Below, piece by piece: positions 57,206-64,000 of a DNA stretch of 64,000 nt. The first letter of the stretch is position 1; every line of letters begins with the position of its first letter. The position numbers and the translations under genes are program-made. Below the pieces are notes generated by a model that was not told the origin of the DNA, ran no database searches, and saw nothing but the letters and a program-made list of their open reading frames with translations. The stretch spans positions 1,426,001 to 1,490,000 of the forward strand of contig NC_064657.1 in NCBI RefSeq assembly GCF_001723175.1, given 5' to 3'. This DNA comes from Penicillium oxalicum. Lineage: Eukaryota; Ascomycota; Eurotiomycetes; Eurotiales; Aspergillaceae.

Positions 57206-57417
57206 GCGATGCGGATCGACGTCGCGCCGTCTCCAATGTGTCTTTTTGACCCGGCGCAGTTCCCCATTGTATATTCACTCCAGACATGCGTCCAATACAT
57301 AATACATATTACCTCCGTTATAGCATTTCAGAAGTCCGACAGCCGTTATTGTTGGTACCTGGGTGTGTCATTAAGTGGCCTAGTCTGTCTTCCTTTGGTC
57401 CACTCCACTCCTCCCTT

Positions 57418-57442
57418 TCTCTCTCTCTCTCTCTCTCTCTCT
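57418..57442 (+). repeat. TC microsatellite
   Basis: About twelve perfect TC units within a longer pyrimidine-rich tract (about 57390-57452). Confidence 0.9.
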
Positions 57443-60400
57443 CCCTCCCTCTTGACAGATGAGTGGACGGGTCTCTCCCCGGTCCGCGTCCCGTCCGGCG
57501 GCCCAACGTCTCGCGCGAGTCTCCGAGCATCTTCCTGTGGGCCTGTCCTGCGACGGGCGAGAATCTCTGCGTTCGAGACCCACGGTATGAGCTATCAGGC
57601 CCCGACCGAAAGACCAACAAAAGTCCAGCCACCGGCGGGAGGTCCGCTGGTGCGGCCCCGCTACTGCAGCAGCGAACTCTCACGATCGACACACTCTTTG
57701 GGGTGAGCCCATTAGTCTCTCTGGCCCTCCCCCCGGAATGCGCCGGTGGATGCATGCACAGCGCATTGAAGGGGTTCCTTTGGGGAACAGAAAGCCCAGT
57801 CCTTCCGCGTCCGGGGTCTCTAAAGTCTTGCCTCCCCTTGGTAAGCTTGAGGCGGCGTGCATGGCGCCCTCATTGTCTTCCAGTCCAGCGTTTTAGTACC
57901 TCACGGACCCGTCCGGACTTGCGATTGGTAACGACCACGCTCTGGACGCCTCGCATTGGCAGTCAACCAGTGATTCGCTCCTAGGCCCAAGCACCCGGAG
58001 GCGGAGGGCTAACACTTTGGAGGTTCGAGAGGGTTGGCAGAGGTACAGGGCTGTACGGCTGGGCTGATGCCCAGTACTTTTTTGCTCAGCTTTCCTTGTC
58101 TCTGCGCGTCTCGATCTTTGCGTCCCTTTTGCTTTTTTTTTCTCTTCTATCTGGACCTACGAGCCTCCACTGATAGACATGATAGACATGACTCTGTCAT
58201 GATTTCTGACCCACCCAAGTAATCCTTGCCAGATCGTCCTCTCCTTGGGCGCGTTCTGTGGAGTCCCTCTCTCCCTTGTCTTCTATCTCTATACTGTATC
58301 TTTCTCTTGCCGTCACTGAATGAGCGAATCTTCGGCGACATGGGTCTCGCTCCCCGATCGCCCTCTGGAGAATCCCCATCTTCTGGTCAACATAGACTTT
58401 TCAGCTCAAACTGCTGATCGTGCCACACCAACTAGTATCCTGTCTCGGGGCCTATTCCGGTCCATACAACCACGCGGCACGGTCGACGTCTGTTCATAAC
58501 CTTCCAAGCCTTCTCCCAGCCAACGACCAATAACCAACGGGATCGAGGCCGGTGTTTATGGTGGCTTTTTTTCTTTTTCTTCTTTTCTTTTTTTTTTCCT
58601 TTTTGGCGTTTTCCCATGCTTCGCTGGGCTCTACCGCGCTCCACAATTGGCCATCAGGGTAGAAACGCCGTGGTGAGTGGCTAGAATTCGACGTCTTTTT
58701 TCTCCCCGCCAAGATATGCCCCCTCCTCTCAAGTCGCGAAGCCCGTTTATCTCAAACCTCTGGGTGCTGAACTCTTACCGGTCCTCTGGTGCTTTGTTCC
58801 GCTGACAGACCACGGATGGAGTGACGATCACCAGTACACGGCAAAAATGTGTCACATTCGTCCGTTTGAGTTTTCCACCGTTGAGGATGGCTGTCAGTAT
58901 GGGGCCGAGTGTCAAGCATCTGTCTCCACTGGATCACTCTCTAGCATCTTCAAGTCGGGGCAAGCTCTTGATCAGGCACGAGTATCAAGCGATGAATACT
59001 CCAGCAGCCGTTTTAAGTGAATGCCATTCTCCGTAAACTCAAAAATAGAAACACGGGAATATAGGTCCTCCTCGTCCTGGTCAATACACATCGAGCATGT
59101 CAAACTGCTGTGCCCAGTCTCTCCAACCATCTCTGTGGGTTCCCCTTGAATTCATCAGATCTTATTCCCATTTCTCTTTCTCGCGTCTCTCGTGTTTCCT
59201 GGTCGCAGGGAAAGGGGGGGGGAGAAGGGGAGTGTGCCACTGTCTACAAAGAAGAATCCCGAGGAAAATATAGCCACGACGAATCCAACGATGCTGACAC
59301 CGGACGAAGAGAGACTCTCCTTCCTTTCTGCTACCTCTATTGAACCCGACAGTCTGGTTGAAATGGAACATACAGTCTGAGCGCAGTGCATACCGACATA
59401 TCCTAATCTCTTTTCCAACCCAATTGCCATCGAGGTAGCTTGCGCGCCACCCGCCATCTGGGATACTCGCAAGAGAATGAAAAGAAAGAAAGAGAAAAGA
59501 AAAACTCCCGGCCCGGGGGGGCTTGGCCTTGGGAAGAACCAGAACCAGAACTAGAAGTAGAAATACGTAGCTGTGTATATTGATGTATGTCAATAGGAGT
59601 GTGGGGAAAAGCAAAGGAAGGGTAAAAAGGTAGTCGGTCGAACGAGAGAAACAAGACAGACTCGGTCTGAGGGAAAAGAAACCCGACCTTGGGGTCCAAG
59701 TTCCCAAAAGTCTGAATGGAGTTTAATTTTGTGATTTCTGATCCAATGCATCCCCTTCTCTCGATGACTCTCTCGTGGAACACTAGCACACCGTTAGTGG
59801 CACCGACCGCCCCCCGCCGGCGTTCGAACCTCGAATCTCGTCAGAAAGGAATGGGGATCAAAGCGCTGGTAAGAATGCGCGCGCGCTTGATAGATGTATT
59901 GTTTTTTTTTCATGTCTCGTCTACTCAGTGACACCCTATCGTACAATGGATGAGTCTAGAGACAACTATCAATAAAGATATCAGAGCATAGATTATAGAG
60001 TTCATACTCCATACTCCATAGACTTGAGATGTACACAATACAGTGTCCCCGTCGGGCGCTGGATCGTGTACTGTACATTCACCCTCGGGCAATCTTGGCA
60101 AGTTTCCACTCCCTGAGGTACCAAGCGTCCCCCGACGATTGACTGTACTCCACCTTTGCCGTGGGCATCTGTTTTGGTCCAGGTGCATATGGAGACAGCC
60201 CATTTGCAGGTAGTAAAGTAATACCATATAGGCCGAATCACTATATGAAGAATTAAGTTGATCCTGGAGTAGTTACAGTAGCTATTGTAGTGGTGGCGAC
60301 GAGAACGATGATGATCCTTCGAGTTCGTCCACATCAGGTTCTAATATTCAGTATCTTATGTCCCCTTGATATGTCCCCCGTTTTGGGTCATGGTGAGCTC

Positions 60401-61279
60401 CCGCCCTGGATTCTTGATCGTGCCAGGGCTATCGGTGTGAGGAGGGGTAGTCTGGCTCTTTTGCTGCTGAAGCATCTGTCGAGTGGACACTGATAGGTAG
60501 TGGTTTCGCATGTTGGAGAAGTATTGCTGGGTTTCCTTGGTTATGCATGATCGGTGGATACATACTAAGAAGGGTATATGTGTATGGTGGAATTCATGTG
60601 TGGGTTGGGGCCCGTTGGATAGAGGTTTGAGCAATCATTATTTATTGCAACTGTCTATGGCAGTGACTTGGAGCCTCGTACATATAGGACATGATTAAGA
60701 ACTGGTGCTTGTGCGAAAGGTCAGTTCAGGTACTCGGTAGTTGGAACTGACATGCTACTGGATATTGCCCAATAGGTGCACAAATACACGCACAGCCATC
60801 TAATTCTGTAGTACGACCGACCAAAGTCCATTTATCGATTAAGGTAATACCGTACTTACGTTGCATTAACCTCTCATTAATCCAAAATACTTGAGCAAGT
60901 GGACGACTGGAACAGTGATCTGCAGACACAAAGTTCAAGTAGAAAGAAGGTTTTAAAAAGGAGCAAAAAACAAGCCATCGTTCTTTTTTCTTCAATTCAA
61001 GAAAAAAACTCAGGCTCTCCAGTACTAGTATATTGAAGAGTTGCATACCACAGCGCCCTCTTCTAGTATATTTCTAAAACACAATCTACGATTAATACCC
61101 ATCACCTAGTCCAGTGTGTGTTCCCCTCGACTGCATTATTTGATGTATTCTACAGTATGTATATAATCTCCGAGGGCGTTCTATATTTCCCAGTCCAACC
61201 ATCTTAGCGTGCTAGCATTCCATCTCTGATCAAACCATAAAACCATATTCCATTTCCGTCTCCCTCCCCCTTGTGACAA

Positions 61280-61289
61280 CCCCCCCCCC
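61280..61289 (+). repeat. 10-base C homopolymer
   Basis: Ten consecutive C residues in a C-rich context (about 61260-61320) in the gene-free right end. Confidence 0.85.
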
Positions 61290-63360
61290 ATTCCATAGTT
61301 GGGATCCAGTACGCCCCCATCGAGCGATGACATGATATCGATTAATGACATCCATGCCCCTCTCCTTTGCCTTGTTTCTGTGTTTCCCTTCTCTCCTTCC
61401 GGGGGACCCCGCCAAGTTCACAGGCGCTAGAGAGGGACCACATCTCTTCACGGTCGGTGTACCTTATCAGGTTTTTTATTTCTCAACGGCGACGCAGATC
61501 TCAAACGGCGTATGTATGTGTGTGTGCGCGTATATGTGTCTCTCACCCTTGCGTCTGGCGTCAACTTGTAAGCCAGCCTGTACCTGCCATCGACAATATT
61601 GGCACTGCTTTTTCTTTTTTTTTTTTCTTCTTAATCTGGTTTTGTGAAAAGCACGAGGCTGCAATGCATTGAGGATCCAGTAAAGGACAAGACTAGACGA
61701 TGATCATTATTCATTGTCTGTCCGGTGTCTGGCTGCGACTCCACTTTGGCGAGTAAGGGCAGACAGATGTGCCTAGGATATGACGGATGATGATAAACCA
61801 TGGGTGCAGAAGAGTGCAGCCATGCCTGCAGGAGGGGAGGGGGACTTTTTTTTGTGTGTCAGAGGGTATAAGAATGCATGATTGTATTCAGATAATCCCT
61901 ACTATTTACTAATGTGCTGGAGGGGGACCGTAGTAGAACTATATAGGTTCGTCTATAGTTGTCGACCTACGATCGAGGTGTTCCCTCTACTGACTAATTA
62001 CCTCATTTGGGTTGATTCCTGGGTAATTGAGGGAGAGGGAAAAAATCTAGGAAAAAAAAAAACGAAAAAAGAAGAAAAGAGAAGAAAAGAAATACTCACT
62101 GTCACCTTGTACCTTGGCAGACCAAGTCATCTTACTGATCAACATGGATCATCGCGAGAGAGATCAAAAGAAAAGGAGGGAAAAAAAAGCAAAAAGGAAG
62201 AAAGTCATGTCAAGCTCGAGTGAAGAATACTTCAGTCGGTACCTCACATGTGCCGGAGGGTTATACCCGTTTTGAGTTGCTGCCTGAGAGAACGGGAATG
62301 AACCAAGTTTGGGTGTGCGGAGTCTCGAGTACTCCTATACTGTTAGTGGCTTCCAATCTCATCGAGCTTGCTCAATCTGTTCGAGCCTCATTCCATGTTC
62401 TGACGGGAACGAGATGAGAATGAAGGAGAACGAAGGTACAGATGAACATGGCATCTTTACCTGTATACCACTACTTGGGAGAATGATTGCAATCAAAAGA
62501 TTTTCCTCATTAATCGACAAGTCTTTTACTTAGCTTTTAATTCCAGGTCTCATCGTCCGTTTTAGTTACTTGTTCGTCTTTTCTCCACTTCACATCCATT
62601 TATCTATTTGATGCAGTCATGAGAAAAATGGAGAGCACGCCCAAAGACAGAGAGAGAGAAACAACCAGCATGTGTGAGAGCAGAGTACAACCGGAGCCCG
62701 AGGCAATTGGAAATGGGCAAGACCCATTTCTCTCTCTAGAGTTTTTTTAATAAAAAGCCCGGACTTTCCCAAGGGCGTTCAGAGCCTAGAGGCTCGAGGC
62801 GCTAGAGGAGAAAAATGCAGATAATCGGGTCCGCCCAACAAGAAAACACAAAAGTGCTCCGACACATGCAGATTTGCCCGTTTTCAATCAAAATAAGGGG
62901 GTGGAGGGGAAACAAAACTCTCCCCTGCGCGATGAGGTGAATAACTATACCCTGGTCGTCGCCTCACCACCGCCCAGTGGACCTCAATCCACAAGTGCTC
63001 TTCTCCAGAGAATATTGCGAAAGGACCAAATGACAGATCCGAACCCATGAACGACAGGAACTGGAACTCCTCAGAAGACAACAAAGAGCTGTCAAGGAAG
63101 TTTCGGCCCGCTCCCGATTCCCTAGCACGCTCTGGGAACCAAGGATCCCCTGGTCTGGTGGGTGCTTTTGGTCTGGTCTGGGCTGGTCCGGTCCGGTCCT
63201 GGTCTCGAGTAAAAGTACTTGGACTGGTACTTTGCACTAGTACTCTTACCTCTTTTCTGGCTGGAGTGGAGCAACTAGCGGGTAATCGGTTAGAGTTAGA
63301 TTGTCGAGTCGGGGGCCGCGGGCGGAGAGGTTTGTTAAACTCGAGGCTTTGACTTGCAGA

Positions 63361-63380
63361 AGAGAGAGAGAGAGAGAGAG
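63361..63380 (+). repeat. AG microsatellite
   Basis: Ten perfect AG units inside a purine-rich tract extending to about 63392. Confidence 0.9.
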
Positions 63381-64000
63381 GAAGAAAGGATGGATACTGC
63401 GGAATAGGAAAGGTATACAGGGATCTACACCCGCAGACAGGGCATGACCGAGGACTTTGACACAAAGAGACTCGATTTTCACCGTAAAAGAGCAAAAAGA
63501 AAAAGGTCACTTCATGATATAGCTCCCGAAACCAGTCTAGCGTCTGTATGGGTCGACAAACAGATCGCGATTTCATGAAACTCTTGACCGTCCCTCGGAA
63601 ATCAGCCGTACGGAGGGGTGTCCCATTGGCCCCATCAGTGAAGATGATCCTCAAGTGGTCCTTGTCTCCTTCGATCCCGAGACGACCAAAGCCCGCAGAT
63701 GGCAGCGACCGACATCGATAGGACACATACGCACAAAGAAAGTGAGGCAGGCGACACCCGACCGAGGAATGGAGATCGTCCAGCAAAAGAACGAGGGCGC
63801 TACTCAGCCCGGAGACTGAAATTCCTCGTATTGCCACCCTGTCATCACTGACCTGACTCGCGTCAAGTCACGGGAAGCATTCCTGCACTAGTCATTCTCC
63901 GCATGGTCGAATGCACACCCAAGAGGGGGAATTGGTTGGTGGTCTCCTGGAAATGCCACAGTGGTGACCAACAGCGACTCAGACACGCGAAGGAAGCATG

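Larger units (their letters stand above)
56399..64000. other. 7.6-kb region without a supportable gene, rich in simple sequence
   Basis: No frame here has sustained codon bias or a recognisable domain. The largest stop-free frame (62884-63837 minus) is low-complexity and lacks family features. The region holds pyrimidine-rich tracts, an 18-G run, a 10-C run, CT and GA microsatellites and many short homopolymers. It could contain the ATG6 3' UTR, a non-coding RNA, or the long promoter and leader of a regulatory gene beyond the right edge. These alternatives cannot be separated from the sequence. Confidence 0.6.

Noticed and set aside
59750..59870. tRNA-like GTTCGAAC sequence
   Set aside because: Neither strand gives a paired T stem, acceptor stem or anticodon arm around it.
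62884..63837. Stop-free frame of about 317 codons on the minus strand
   Set aside because: The start region has no presequence or domain, composition is Ser/Pro/Arg-rich from microsatellite and GC tracts, and no intron or family support was found.
1..64000. CRISPR array or complete transposon
   Set aside because: No regularly spaced repeats, terminal inverted repeats, reverse transcriptase or transposase frames were recognised; CRISPR is not expected in a fungal nucleus.

Overview
The window is nuclear DNA of a filamentous ascomycete, most likely a Eurotiomycete of the Aspergillus/Penicillium type (inference). Genes are compact and carry short introns of about 50-200 bp with GT..AG ends and CTNAC-like branch sites. 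Nearly every protein-coding gene reads as a housekeeping gene typical of that group. I annotate 21 protein-coding genes and one tRNA, with exon joints worked out by reading frame. There are no CRISPR arrays, operons or recognisable transposons, and I see no biosynthetic gene cluster.

Layout from left to right. 1-8 kb: a She3-like coiled-coil protein, then a very large divergent DUF7905/KH-like protein. 8.3 kb: an isolated tRNA-Arg(ACG). 8.9-17.5 kb: MMS19 (minus), a secreted fasciclin-like protein (plus), EMC3 (minus), signal peptidase subunit SPC2 (plus) and MTD1 (minus). MMS19/fasciclin and EMC3/SPC2 are head-to-head pairs with short shared promoters. 19.5-26 kb: ATP synthase alpha subunit (minus), MPO1-like dioxygenase (minus) and RNA polymerase II subunit RPB7 (plus). 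27.9-37.5 kb: an NTF2-like acidic protein (plus), an F-box-like protein with a CxxC pair (minus) whose 5' leader is a large heptanucleotide repeat, and a QDE2-type Argonaute (minus) with an RGG repeat N-terminus. 40.2-56.4 kb: a Zn2Cys6 regulator, a mitochondrial two-RRM protein, PEX5, a MidA/NDUFAF7-type methyltransferase, a membrane-anchored cysteine synthase (Mcy1/Cys12 type), the CENP-A chaperone Scm3 and the autophagy protein Atg6. 56.4-64 kb: 7.6 kb with no supportable gene, rich in pyrimidine tracts, homopolymers and microsatellites. This may be the promoter or long leader of a gene beyond the right edge.

Points of most interest: scm3 has an apparent one-base frameshift inside its conserved Scm3 domain. 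The EMC3/SPC2 pair (two ER membrane-protein biogenesis factors) shares a promoter holding a perfect inverted pair of CCAAT boxes. The 27-copy heptamer sits directly upstream of the F-box-like gene. The 7.6 kb gene-free right end stands out in an otherwise dense window. I did not find a convincing new multi-gene system. The least described protein is the DUF7905-like one at 3.8-7.9 kb.
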